Origin: Anaerolineales bacterium
GTDB lineage: Bacteria; Chloroflexota; Anaerolineae; Anaerolineales; Villigracilaceae
Direction of reading: 5' to 3'
DNA length: 45,231 nt
NCBI GenBank assembly: GCA_020851785.1
Contig: JADZCC010000064.1
Coordinates: 1-45,231 of the forward strand
Each line of letters opens with the position of its first letter. Positions within the stretch are counted from its first letter, which is position 1. A program made the translations under genes and the position numbers. The notes below the pieces were generated by a model. That model was not told the DNA's origin, did no database searches, and saw only the letters and a program-made list of their open reading frames with translations. Of the stretch, positions 7,874 through 15,924 are shown in pieces.

Positions 7874-7966
7874 ACCTGACAGGTTTCCACGAATCTATTT
7901 TCGATTTGCAACTTTGTCCACGCAATCATCATGATTGACTCGCATCATGTAAAACCTGTCAGGTCT
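7872..7966. repeat. inverted repeat whose arms are themselves palindromes
   Basis: AGACCTGACAGGTTT (7872-7886) recurs exactly inverted at 7952-7966. Each arm contains ACCTG-N-CAGGT, an 11-bp near-palindrome. The 65 bp between the arms are AT-rich. It lies between the YdeI remnant and the aldehyde dehydrogenase gene. It may be a dispersed intergenic element or an operator. Confidence 0.75.
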
Positions 7967-7998
7967 GTGCGTTATAAAGATAAAAAAGGAATTACAAA

Positions 7999-10380
7999 AT
8001 GACAATCCCCGAACTCCTCAACACCCTTGCCTACGGATTCGCCCCCGAAGCCGCGAAACCCGCCGAAGAATGGTTGGAGGCGCACAATCGCAAATTTGGA
8101 TTATTCATCAACAACGAATGGCGCGAACCATCATCGAAAGAATATTTTGATTCGATCAACCCTGCCAACAAAAACAAACTTGCAGAGATTGCCCAAGCCA
8201 GTGATGATGATGTGCATGATGCAGTTCGAGCGGCGAAAAAGGCTTGTAGTAAATGGAGCCAATTGTCAGGTCACGCCCGAGCGCGATATTTGTATGCCAT
8301 TGCCCGTCAAATTCAAAAACATTCGCGTCTCTTCGCTGTCCTCGAAACGATGGATAACGGCAAGCCCATTCGCGAAACGCGCGATATTGATATCCCGTTG
8401 GTGGCGCGACATTTTTATCATCATGCGGGTTGGGCGCAACTCATGTCCAGTGAAATGAAGGGGTATGAATCGCTGGGCGTGGTTGGGCAAATCATCCCGT
8501 GGAATTTTCCACTGCTCATGCTTTCGTGGAAAATCGCGCCCGCCTTGGCAATGGGTAACACCGTTGTGTTGAAGCCCGCCGAATTTACGTCGCTGACGGC
8601 GTTGTTGTTTGCAGAAATGTGTGCAAAAATTTTGCCCGCTGGCGTTATCAATATTATTACAGGGGATGGAAGAACGGGTTCTGCGTTAGTCAACTCGGAT
8701 GTGGATAAAATAGCGTTTACGGGTTCGACAGATGTGGGACGCATCATTCGCAAGGCGACGGCTGGTACGGCTAAGAAAATTTCTCTTGAGCTGGGAGGGA
8801 AGTCGCCGTTCATCGTTTTCGACGATGCGGATTTAGATTCTGCAGTTGAAGGCGTGGTGGATGCGATTTGGTTTAATCAAGGTCAGGTATGTTGTGCGGG
8901 TTCGCGTTTGTTGGTGCAAGAAGGCGTGGCTGAAAAAATGTATAAAAAATTAAAAGCCCGCATGGAAAAATTACGAGTCGGCGACCCATTAGATAAAGCA
9001 GTTGATATTGGCGCCATCATCGCACCTGTGCAATTACAAAAAATTGAGTCGCTCGTCAAGCAAGGTCAAGACGAAGGCGCGCAGATGTGGCAACCGAGTT
9101 GGTCTTGCCCAACGGACGGATATTTTTATCCGCCGACGTTATTTACCAACGTAGCGCCTGCCTCCACCATTGCCCAAGTTGAAATTTTTGGTCCCGTACT
9201 CGCCGCAATGACATTTAGGACTCCCGAAGAAGCAGTCAAGTTGGCAAATAATACGCGCTTTGGTCTCGCCGCATCCATTTGGAGCGAAGATATAAATTTA
9301 GCATTAGACATCGCAACTCAAATCAAAGCGGGAACGATTTGGATTAACTCCACGAATTTATTCGACGCCGCTTCGGGCTTTGGCGGCTATCGTGAATCTG
9401 GTTTTGGGCGCGAGGGTGGGAAGGAAGGGTTGTATGAATATGTTAAGAAGACGATGGACGATGGACGACAGACCGTAAAACCAAAAACTCAAAAAAATAA
9501 ATCAAATGGACATAAATCGTCTATGGTCAATGGTCTATCGTCAATTCCTTCAATAGATAGAACCCCCAAACTCTTCATCAACGGCAAACAAGCCCGCCCT
9601 GATAGCGGATATTCACTTGAAGTCCATGATGCAAATGGAAATTTTATCACTGAAGTGGGTGCAGGCAATCGCAAAGATATTCGTAACGCCGTTGAAGCCG
9701 CGCGTGGGGTGGCTGAAAAATGGTTTAAGACTACTGGTCACAACAAGGCGCAGATTTTATACTACCTCGGTGAAAACCTCGCCGCCCGCGCCGATGAATT
9801 TGCAAAACGAATCTCGCAACAAACAGGCGCTGACTCTGACTCCGCAAGTCACGAAGTGGAACAATCTATCGAAGCTTTGTTCACCGCCGCCGCTTGGGTA
9901 GATAAATATGATGGCGCAATTCACAACACGCCGATTCGCAATGTCACTTTGGCTGTCCCCGAAGCCATTGGCGTAATGGGGATTCTTTTGCCCGATGACA
10001 AACCTTTGCTGGCGTTATGTCAATTAGCAGGAACTGCTTTGGCAATGGGCAATGCTTTAATCGTTGTGCCTTCGCCTTCATATCCATTAAGCGCCACAGA
10101 TTTTTATCAGGTTTTGGAAACCTCTGATGTGCCAGATGGCGTTTTTAACATCATCACAGGCAACCGTGATGAACTAGCAAAAACATTATCCGAGCATGAG
10201 GATGTGGATGCGATTTGGTACGCAGGTTCAAAAGATGGCGGCAAGGCCGTTCAAATTGGTTCTGTTGGGAATATGAAACAGACTTGGGTTATGTCCGCGA
10301 ATGGCGAATTGCCTGAAATGAATGAAATTTTGAGACATGCCACGCAGGTGAAAAATATCTGGGTGCCGTATGGGGCGTAA
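7999..10380 (+). CDS. ALDH16-type aldehyde dehydrogenase: active domain plus degenerate second domain
   Basis: A 793 aa NAD(P)-dependent aldehyde dehydrogenase. Residues 35-490 form a complete ALDH domain with PWNFP, LKPAE (K192), E264 in LELGGKSP and catalytic Cys298 in FNQGQVCCAGSR. After a linker of about 40 polar residues, residues 524-793 form a second ALDH-like domain. It has the nucleotide-binding half (INGK...ALAMGNALIVVPSP, FNIITG) but ends before any catalytic Cys. This two-domain plan is that of the ALDH16 group, in which the second domain supports dimerisation. AAAAGGA at 7984-7990 supports the start. The linker DNA (9450-9545) is made of 7-bp repeats. The substrate is unknown. 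Confidence 0.92.
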   Translation: MTIPELLNTLAYGFAPEAAKPAEEWLEAHNRKFGLFINNEWREPSSKEYFDSINPANKNKLAEIAQASDDDVHDAVRAAKKACSKWSQLSGHARARYLYAIARQIQKHSRLFAVLETMDNGKPIRETRDIDIPLVARHFYHHAGWAQLMSSEMKGYESLGVVGQIIPWNFPLLMLSWKIAPALAMGNTVVLKPAEFTSLTALLFAEMCAKILPAGVINIITGDGRTGSALVNSDVDKIAFTGSTDVGRIIRKATAGTAKKISLELGGKSPFIVFDDADLDSAVEGVVDAIWFNQGQVCCAGSRLLVQEGVAEKMYKKLKARMEKLRVGDPLDKAVDIGAIIAPVQLQKIESLVKQGQDEGAQMWQPSWSCPTDGYFYPPTLFTNVAPASTIAQVEIFGPVLAAMTFRTPEEAVKLANNTRFGLAASIWSEDINLALDIATQIKAGTIWINSTNLFDAASGFGGYRESGFGREGGKEGLYEYVKKTMDDGRQTVKPKTQKNKSNGHKSSMVNGLSSIPSIDRTPKLFINGKQARPDSGYSLEVHDANGNFITEVGAGNRKDIRNAVEAARGVAEKWFKTTGHNKAQILYYLGENLAARADEFAKRISQQTGADSDSASHEVEQSIEALFTAAAWVDKYDGAIHNTPIRNVTLAVPEAIGVMGILLPDDKPLLALCQLAGTALAMGNALIVVPSPSYPLSATDFYQVLETSDVPDGVFNIITGNRDELAKTLSEHEDVDAIWYAGSKDGGKAVQIGSVGNMKQTWVMSANGELPEMNEILRHATQVKNIWVPYGA
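9450..9543. repeat. heptamer repeats forming an imperfect inverted repeat in the ALDH linker
   Basis: Near 9450-9474 the unit GACGATG recurs with a 7-bp period, and near 9518-9543 variants of TGGTCTA do the same on the opposite strand. The two blocks are imperfect inverted copies. They encode part of the low-complexity linker between the two ALDH domains and look like an intergenic short-tandem-repeat element now read as protein. Confidence 0.65.
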
Positions 10381-10391
10381 GTAAAAACAAG

Positions 10392-10424
10392 AGACTTCCG
10401 AAGCCTTCAAGGTTTCGGAAGTCT
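10392..10424 (+). terminator. intrinsic terminator of the aldehyde dehydrogenase gene
   Basis: AGACTTCCGAAGCCTT (10392-10407) and AAGGTTTCGGAAGTCT (10409-10424) pair with one G-U, followed by GCTTTT. Confidence 0.8.
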
Positions 10425-10443
10425 GCTTTTAGGCTTCGGCGCT

Positions 10444-10887
10444 TTAACTAGAGAGACAAGGACGAAACAGTATCACTGGCACGGGCGCAATGCTCACCAC
10501 TTGTTCTGCCACGCTCCCCATTAAAATCCTTTGCAGGCCCGAACGCCCATGCGTGGACATGGCGATTAAGTCCGCCTGAATTTCCTTCGCCACTTCCACG
10601 ATCATATCCGGCACAGAGCCCTCGCGGACAATGCCCACAACGTGAATGGCGTTTTTGGAAAGGCTCAAAACTTTTGATTCGATATACCGCTTGGCCTGTC
10701 TTTGCGTATCTTTTAGAATCTTGGTCACGATCGCCGGATCGCGCGAGATGAATTGATTGGAAGCAGTCACGGGCACGCGCAGGAGCGTTACCTTTGCGCC
10801 TTCCGATTTCGCCAGGGCTTCGACATGCGGCAGAATCGCCTCAGCCAGCGGAGAGCCATCCAGCGGAACGAGAATCACTTTGTACAT
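10444..10887 (-). CDS. universal stress protein (UspA family)
   Basis: A 147 aa single-domain Usp. It has the N-terminal strand MYKVILVPLDGS with the adenine-contacting Asp, and the ATP-binding signature G-x2-G-x(8-9)-G-S in STHGRSGLQRILMGSVAEQ, so it should be the ATP-binding type. It is transcribed alone, convergent with the ALDH gene. Function in stress survival is a family inference only. Confidence 0.93.
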   Translation of the reverse strand: MYKVILVPLDGSPLAEAILPHVEALAKSEGAKVTLLRVPVTASNQFISRDPAIVTKILKDTQRQAKRYIESKVLSLSKNAIHVVGIVREGSVPDMIVEVAKEIQADLIAMSTHGRSGLQRILMGSVAEQVVSIAPVPVILFRPCLSS

Positions 10888-10999
10888 TTATGCGCATCCT
10901 GAGAGAGAATCATAACCATCCCTAAAAATATCACAACGTGAATTTCATCAACAAGTGACAATTGACCTATCTTTGAATGACAAATAGAACGCCGCCGCC

Positions 11000-11028
11000 T
11001 TGACAAGCGCCGCGCTTTTTTATACAAT
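11000..11028 (+). promoter_or_regulatory. strong promoter of the his leader/hisD transcript
   Basis: TTGACA (11000-11005), a 17-bp spacer and TACAAT (11023-11028). The predicted transcription start, about 11035, lies only about 4 nt before the leader-peptide ATG at 11039. Confidence 0.85.
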
Positions 11029-11038
11029 GCCGCCCAGT

Positions 11039-11098
11039 ATGAACAACCGTTTCTTGCATCACTCCCACGCGCTTACCCCAACCAGCCCGGCGGTTTAG
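11039..11098 (+). CDS. histidine-rich leader peptide of a transcription attenuator
   Basis: The frame encodes MNNRFLHHSHALTPTSPAV, with three His codons among four (11057-11068). It starts a few bases after the predicted transcript start and stops 28 nt before an intrinsic terminator that directly precedes hisD. Leader peptides rich in the pathway's amino acid are the known sensing element of his attenuation: scarce charged His-tRNA stalls the ribosome at the His run and prevents termination. There is no Shine-Dalgarno sequence, so translation would start on a nearly leaderless RNA. The peptide itself probably has no function. Confidence 0.82.
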   Translation: MNNRFLHHSHALTPTSPAV

Positions 11099-11126
11099 AT
11101 TCGTGTTGCTTCAGCATGTTCAATCC

Positions 11127-11157
11127 AAAACTCCCGCGCTGGCGGGAGTTTTATTTT
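11127..11157 (+). terminator. his attenuator terminator hairpin
   Basis: AAAACTCCCGC (11127-11137) and GCGGGAGTTTT (11142-11152) form an 11-bp stem with loop GCTG, followed by a T-rich tail to 11157. It ends 4 nt before the hisD Shine-Dalgarno (11161-11166). GCGGTTT at 11090-11096 could pair imperfectly with the left arm as an antiterminator. Confidence 0.82.
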
Positions 11158-11169
11158 AACGAGGTGATT

Positions 11170-12492
11170 ATGATTTCAATTTTAGATTCAAAAACTGCCC
11201 GACAAACCATCCTTAAGCGCGTTTTCCTGGGCGAGGAGGAGATTCCCGATTCGGTTTTGAATCGGGTGGCGAATATTTTCGGAGAACGAATCAGCCCCGA
11301 GGAGGCTGTGAAGCGCATCCTGCGCGACGTGCAACTGCGCGGGGATGCCGCGCTTCAAACCTGGACCGAAAAACTGGATGGCCAATCTTCAGGCGCTTTT
11401 CGCATCCCAGACTCTGCTGTGCAAAGCGCCTTGAACTCCATTTCCAAAACGGAGCGCGCCGCGCTGGAAACGGCCGCCCAGCGGATTGAAGCGTTTTATC
11501 GAAAGCAACCGCTCACTTCGTGGATCACGCAGGAGTTGGGCGGAATGCTCGGCCAGCTAATTCGTCCCGTTCAACGGGTGGGCTTGTACGTTCCCGGCGG
11601 TACAGCGCCCTTGCCTTCCACCGTTTTGATGTCCGCAGTTCCCGCCAAAGTGGCGGGCGTGCCAGAGGTTGTGATGGTTACGCCGTCGCAAAAAAGTACG
11701 GGTGAAATTCCACAGATTATTTTAGCCGCCGCCGCCATTGTGGGCGTGAGCGAAATCTATGCGGTTGGCGGGGCGCAGGCCATTGGCGCGCTGGCCTATG
11801 GCACGGAATCGATCCGCGCTGTGGATAAAATTTTCGGCCCCGGCAATTTGTTTGTGACGTTGGCCAAAAAGCAAGTTTTCGGTAGCGTTGGCATTGACGG
11901 GTTGGCCGGGCCGACGGAGACGCTCGTGATCGCAGATGATTCCGCCAACCCGGCCTGGGTGGCCGCTGATTTGCTGGCGCAGGCAGAGCATGACGTTTTA
12001 GCCTCGGCGATTTTAATCACGCCCTCAAAAAGCTTTGCCGAAGCGGTTCAAGTTGAAATTACTAAACAGTTGGAAACTTTGCCGCGCGCAGAAATTGCGG
12101 CGCAGTCTCTACAGGATCGCGGCGGCATTGTGCTGGTGGGGGATTTGGATGAAGCCGTTCAGCTTTCAAACCAGTACGCGCCGGAACATTTATGTCTGTC
12201 TGTGCGGGAGCCGCTCTTGTGGAGCGAAAAAGTTAACGCGGCGGGTGGAATTTTTCTGGGCGAACATTCGTTTGAAGCGCTGGGAGATTATGTGGCCGGG
12301 CCAAGCCATGTGATGCCAACCAATGGCACGGCGCGGTTTGCTTCGCCATTAAATGTCTGGGACTTTGTGCATATCATCAGCTTGATTGGGCTAAATGAAT
12401 CCGCCGGGAGGGAATTGGCGAAACCAGCGGCGGTTCTGGCTCGCGCCGAAGGCTTGGAGGCCCATGCCCGCGCCGCAGATTTTCGGAAGTGA
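11170..12492 (+). CDS. hisD: histidinol dehydrogenase
   Basis: Catalyses the last two steps of histidine synthesis, L-histidinol to L-histidine, with two NAD. The 440 aa protein has IDGLAGPTETLVIADD, the zinc-ligand region LAQAEHDVLAS, and the catalytic Glu-His pair in QYAPEHLCLS. The start is ATG 11170, with GAGGTG at 11161-11166. An in-frame ATG at 11116 would read through the terminator hairpin and is rejected. It appears to be a single-gene unit under its own attenuator; no other his gene is in view. It converges on the methyltransferase with no gap. Confidence 0.97.
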   Translation: MISILDSKTARQTILKRVFLGEEEIPDSVLNRVANIFGERISPEEAVKRILRDVQLRGDAALQTWTEKLDGQSSGAFRIPDSAVQSALNSISKTERAALETAAQRIEAFYRKQPLTSWITQELGGMLGQLIRPVQRVGLYVPGGTAPLPSTVLMSAVPAKVAGVPEVVMVTPSQKSTGEIPQIILAAAAIVGVSEIYAVGGAQAIGALAYGTESIRAVDKIFGPGNLFVTLAKKQVFGSVGIDGLAGPTETLVIADDSANPAWVAADLLAQAEHDVLASAILITPSKSFAEAVQVEITKQLETLPRAEIAAQSLQDRGGIVLVGDLDEAVQLSNQYAPEHLCLSVREPLLWSEKVNAAGGIFLGEHSFEALGDYVAGPSHVMPTNGTARFASPLNVWDFVHIISLIGLNESAGRELAKPAAVLARAEGLEAHARAADFRK

Positions 12493-13467
12493 TTATTTTC
12501 TTTTCACGTCTAAAATTGCGATCTTGGTGGAATGCTCAAACGGGGCCGGATCGGTGAGGGGCAAATTGACGAGTTCGTATCCGCGCACGTCTTGCGGCAC
12601 GGGAATCAACTCGCGTATCTGCAAGTAGCCGTCCTGGCATAAACTTTCCAGCGTTTGGATGTATTCGGCGCCGCTCAGGAAGACGGCGTTGTTGATGGCG
12701 ATCAGTGCGCCGCCATCGTTAATCAGCGGGCGGACTTTGTTGATTAACCTGGCGCTGGCGTGTTCCTGATCCACTTTGCCGCGTGAGGTGGCGGAGAAGA
12801 AGGGCGGGTCGAGGATGACGCAATCGAAGTTTTGCTTTTTGCTTTTGAAAGCGGCGACTGCTGGAAAAAAATCCTGCGCGAGGAAATCCGCTTTGTGAAC
12901 CGGGAAATTATTTAAGCCGTAGGAATCTTTGGCGAGGTTGAGGAAGTTGCGGTTTAAGTCGGTTTGGATGACGGACCGCGCGCCGCCTGCCAATGCGGCC
13001 ACGCCCAAACTGCCCGTGTAGGCAAAAGCGTTAAGCAGGGTTTTCCCTTGCATATTTTCGATGAGCCATTTGCGCAGACTGCGGGTATCGAGATAAAAAC
13101 TGGCATCCTGATTCATGGTCAGGTCGAGGGCGTACCAAACGCCATGCTCTTTTATTTTTCGGTCTGGCTGACTGCCAAAGAGGAGTTGTCCACATTTTTG
13201 GGCGTGCGTTGCGCCATGGCGCGTTTTGACGATTCCAGCGTGTAGCCAGGTTAGGGCGTTTTTTAGCTGATTAGCAATTTCTTTGATTGAGGCCGGGTCT
13301 GGCTGTTTGGCGTAATCGTGGATTACGAGCGTGCGGCCGTAAACTTCTAAAACCAAATCTGGGCGGCCTTCAGAGAATCCGTTGAAGAGGCGGAAAGCGC
13401 CGGTGTGGTCGGACCCAACTTCCGCGTGGCGCGAAGCGAGGGCTTTTTCTAAAAAATCGGGGAGCAT
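12493..13467 (-). CDS. class I SAM-dependent methyltransferase, RlmI/RlmK-like
   Basis: A 324 aa protein of the group that makes m5C in 23S rRNA. An N-terminal substrate-recognition part (residues 1-120) precedes a Rossmann domain with NAFAYTGSLGVAALAGGA (SAM binding), an acidic end of strand 2 (IQTDLNRN) and the catalytic-type motif LDPPFF. No clear PUA domain is seen at the N-terminus. It starts 7 nt after the response-regulator stop, so it is likely the last gene of the kinase operon. The exact target nucleotide is unknown. Confidence 0.82.
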   Translation of the reverse strand: MLPDFLEKALASRHAEVGSDHTGAFRLFNGFSEGRPDLVLEVYGRTLVIHDYAKQPDPASIKEIANQLKNALTWLHAGIVKTRHGATHAQKCGQLLFGSQPDRKIKEHGVWYALDLTMNQDASFYLDTRSLRKWLIENMQGKTLLNAFAYTGSLGVAALAGGARSVIQTDLNRNFLNLAKDSYGLNNFPVHKADFLAQDFFPAVAAFKSKKQNFDCVILDPPFFSATSRGKVDQEHASARLINKVRPLINDGGALIAINNAVFLSGAEYIQTLESLCQDGYLQIRELIPVPQDVRGYELVNLPLTDPAPFEHSTKIAILDVKRK

Positions 13468-13474
13468 TTTAATC

Positions 13475-13858
13475 TTATGCGCGGAAGACGAGCCGTTGAG
13501 CCAGTTGTTCCAATTGATCCACGCTGATGGGCTTGGACAGCACGAGCAGGTTTTGCGTATCCACTTCGCTTTGGGTTAGTTCGGCCGCCTGGGCGGGGTT
13601 GGCGGTGACGATTAACACCCACGTTTCAGAAGTTTCTGGATGGGTGCGCAGGTCTCGAAAGATTTCGATGCCGGAATAATTGGGCAGGTTGAGGTCGAGG
13701 ACGATGAGATCGGGCTGTAGTTTTTTGACTTCCTGCATGGCGACTGCGCCATCGTGAAATAGTTGAATTTGGAATCCGGCGCCTTCGAGCGTGTCGGAGT
13801 AAATGTCGGCGAGGAAGAGATCGTCTTCGACGATGACTGCGAATGGAGGGTTATGCAT
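13475..13858 (-). CDS. single-domain response regulator
   Basis: A 127 aa receiver domain with the acidic pocket E11-D12-D13, phospho-acceptor D55 in VLDLNLP, T85 and K109 in LSKPIS, and no output domain. I use ATG 13858, whose start overlaps the kinase stop by 8 nt; a longer frame from 13912 lies wholly inside the kinase. The overlap marks it as the partner of the upstream kinase. Without a DNA-binding domain it must act by protein contact or as a phosphate relay. Confidence 0.92.
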   Translation of the reverse strand: MHNPPFAVIVEDDLFLADIYSDTLEGAGFQIQLFHDGAVAMQEVKKLQPDLIVLDLNLPNYSGIEIFRDLRTHPETSETWVLIVTANPAQAAELTQSEVDTQNLLVLSKPISVDQLEQLAQRLVFRA

Positions 13859-15641
13859 GGGTTTTCTCGGTTTCTGGGATGAGCGGCAAGGATACCATAA
13901 AGGTTGTGCCAACGCCTACCTGGCTTTCAAGGTGAATGCGGCCGCCCATGAGATGGATGAGTTGTTTGGTAATTGAAAGCCCCAGCCCGTAACCTTTGCG
14001 CGAAACCTTGCTAGCTTCGGATAGTTGTTTGAAGGCTTCAAAGACGGAGTTCAAAGATTCTTCGGGAATGCCGGGCCCGGTATCGGAAACGTGGATTTGC
14101 CATTCCGTGGGCGAGGCTTTGAAGATTTTGGCGGTGACGCCGCCTTTCTCGGTAAATTTGATGGCGTTGCCAATTAAGTTGACGAGGATTTGTTTAAGCC
14201 TTTGGCTGTCGCCGACGATGGAAGTTGGCAGGTCGTCTGAAAAGGCGAGTTGGAAGTTGAGGTTTTTGGCTTCCGCGAGGATACTTAATTGATGGCCGGT
14301 CTTGCCGAAAACTTCGCGCGGTTCAAAGGGGGTTTTGGCGAGCTTTAGTTTTCCGCTATCCAGTTGGGCTTGATCGAGCAATTCTGAAACCAATCCGTCT
14401 AAATATTCTGTGCTTCCGCGAATGCGGCTGAGGATGGAGGCTTGTTTTTCGTTGATTTCGCCGTAGGATTTGCGGGCGATTAAATCTGTGTAGCCCATGA
14501 TGATGCCAAGCGGCGTGCGAAGTTCGTGGCTGACATTGGCCAGCAGTTGCGTTTTGAAACTGTTAGCTTGCATGGCTTCGTCGCGGGCGATGGCCAGCGC
14601 GGCTTCGTTTTCTTTGAGGCTGGTGATGTCGCGCAGGGTGATGATTTGTCCGTTTTGGGTGGATGGGTCGCGCAGGGAACTGATGTGCAGGTCCAGCCAT
14701 TTGACGGGTTGGCCGGTGTTTTCAAGCGTGATTTGTTTGTGGTAGCCGTGCCGGCGCAGGACTTGCGAGTCCAGTTGCATTTTGGCTTGCAGGACGTTCT
14801 CAAATTTTTTGCCAATGACGGCGTTACCGTTTAAGCGGAAGAGCGTCATGGCGGCGGGGTTCAAATCCACAATCCGTAAATCTGAGTCGAGGACGATGAC
14901 GGCGTCGGCGATGCTTTCGACGATGGCGCGGTGCGCCACGGGGATTAAATCCAGAAAGCCGTGGCGTAAAAAACTCCAACCGAGGATTAAGATGGAGAGT
15001 GAAAACGCCACCGAGGTGATGTCGAACGGAATGGGATAGATGCCCGATAGGACGATGCCGTTTGAAATCCAGGGCAGGAACAGCGCCAGCACGTTGGCGA
15101 AGATCTGCGAACGGTAAATCTCCCTTTTGCTCCAATATTCATGGAGTAGCAAATAGGTTCCAAATAGCAAAAGCACATAAACGTATGCGGCATGAAGCCA
15201 AAACCACCAGCCCTTTGGAGCGTCGATTGAGATTAAGCCTGAAATGGGATGGATGAATAATTTCTGGCTGGTAAAAAACCAATGATGCAGATTGTTGGTG
15301 AAAACGACGATTAAAGTCAGGATGGGGAAAATTAACGCCAATAGGATGTTACGGCGCGTCAACCACTTGGCATAGCCCGAGTAGGCGATGGCAAACGCCG
15401 TCCACGAGAGCGGCGCGCCGATGATTCCAATGTAACTAAACCTCTGCCCCCAGAGTTTCGTGGATAACGTAATCCCGGCCATCTCAAAGATGTAACTTCC
15501 CGCCCAAATGGCGGCAAAGAAACACATGGCGGCCAGCGGTATTGCGGCGGCGTGTTTTCTGTGACGAAGCGTGTAAACGCCCATTAAACTGGTCAGCGTA
15601 ACGGTCAAAACCCAGGGGATGATGAAGAGGGTATGTTGCAT
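13851..15641 (-). CDS. 7TM-PAS hybrid sensor histidine kinase
   Basis: A 596 aa membrane sensor kinase. Residues 1-230 form seven hydrophobic helices (7TM sensor type). A PAS domain (about 235-350, IADAVIVLDSDLRIVDLNPA) follows, then HisKA with the phospho-His in VSHELRTPLG (about 371), then the ATPase with N box (NLIGNAIKFTE), DTGPGIPEE and GYGLGLSITKQL. A TATAAT box on the minus strand (15653-15648) ends 6 nt before the ATG, with no Shine-Dalgarno, pointing to a leaderless transcript. Its signal is unknown. Confidence 0.94.
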   Translation of the reverse strand: MQHTLFIIPWVLTVTLTSLMGVYTLRHRKHAAAIPLAAMCFFAAIWAGSYIFEMAGITLSTKLWGQRFSYIGIIGAPLSWTAFAIAYSGYAKWLTRRNILLALIFPILTLIVVFTNNLHHWFFTSQKLFIHPISGLISIDAPKGWWFWLHAAYVYVLLLFGTYLLLHEYWSKREIYRSQIFANVLALFLPWISNGIVLSGIYPIPFDITSVAFSLSILILGWSFLRHGFLDLIPVAHRAIVESIADAVIVLDSDLRIVDLNPAAMTLFRLNGNAVIGKKFENVLQAKMQLDSQVLRRHGYHKQITLENTGQPVKWLDLHISSLRDPSTQNGQIITLRDITSLKENEAALAIARDEAMQANSFKTQLLANVSHELRTPLGIIMGYTDLIARKSYGEINEKQASILSRIRGSTEYLDGLVSELLDQAQLDSGKLKLAKTPFEPREVFGKTGHQLSILAEAKNLNFQLAFSDDLPTSIVGDSQRLKQILVNLIGNAIKFTEKGGVTAKIFKASPTEWQIHVSDTGPGIPEESLNSVFEAFKQLSEASKVSRKGYGLGLSITKQLIHLMGGRIHLESQVGVGTTFMVSLPLIPETEKTHA

Positions 15642-15647
15642 GGGGCA

Positions 15648-15653
15648 ATTATA
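15648..15653 (-). promoter_or_regulatory. -10 box of the histidine kinase operon
   Basis: TATAAT read on the minus strand, 6 nt before the kinase ATG. At a normal distance the transcript would begin at or next to the A of the start codon. Confidence 0.6.
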
Positions 15654-15696
15654 CAGGCAGAGTTGAAAGGTGGAACCTTGCTAAATGGTGATGAAT

Positions 15697-15918
15697 TTAG
15701 CCGTCCATTTTTTGCAGGCGCTTTGGGTTGAAGATGGAAATTTCCTTGACCTTTAGAATTTCCTGCGCCGTGGCGTTTAATTCCACCCAGTAAAAACTGC
15801 GGTGTTGAGAGTAAGGCTCAATCCGCACGACGACGCCCTCGTACCAGCCAGCTTTTTCGCCAAATGTTTCGCCAAGCTGAATCCGCACCCGGCTTCCAAT
15901 TTGGATTTCGGACTGCAT
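15697..15918 (-). CDS. small SH3-like beta-barrel protein, function unknown
   Basis: A 73 aa basic protein. The segment IGSRVRIQLGETF...GWYEGVVVRIEP looks like an SH3/KOW-type small barrel, which often binds nucleic acid or protein. It starts 6 nt after the M55 peptidase stop on the same strand, so the two are probably co-transcribed. No family was recognised with confidence. Confidence 0.65.
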   Translation of the reverse strand: MQSEIQIGSRVRIQLGETFGEKAGWYEGVVVRIEPYSQHRSFYWVELNATAQEILKVKEISIFNPKRLQKMDG

Positions 15919-15924
15919 GGCGTT

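Noticed and set aside
11116..11169. Upstream in-frame ATG for hisD
   Set aside because: Translation would run through the attenuator hairpin, and the start at 11170 has a good Shine-Dalgarno sequence.
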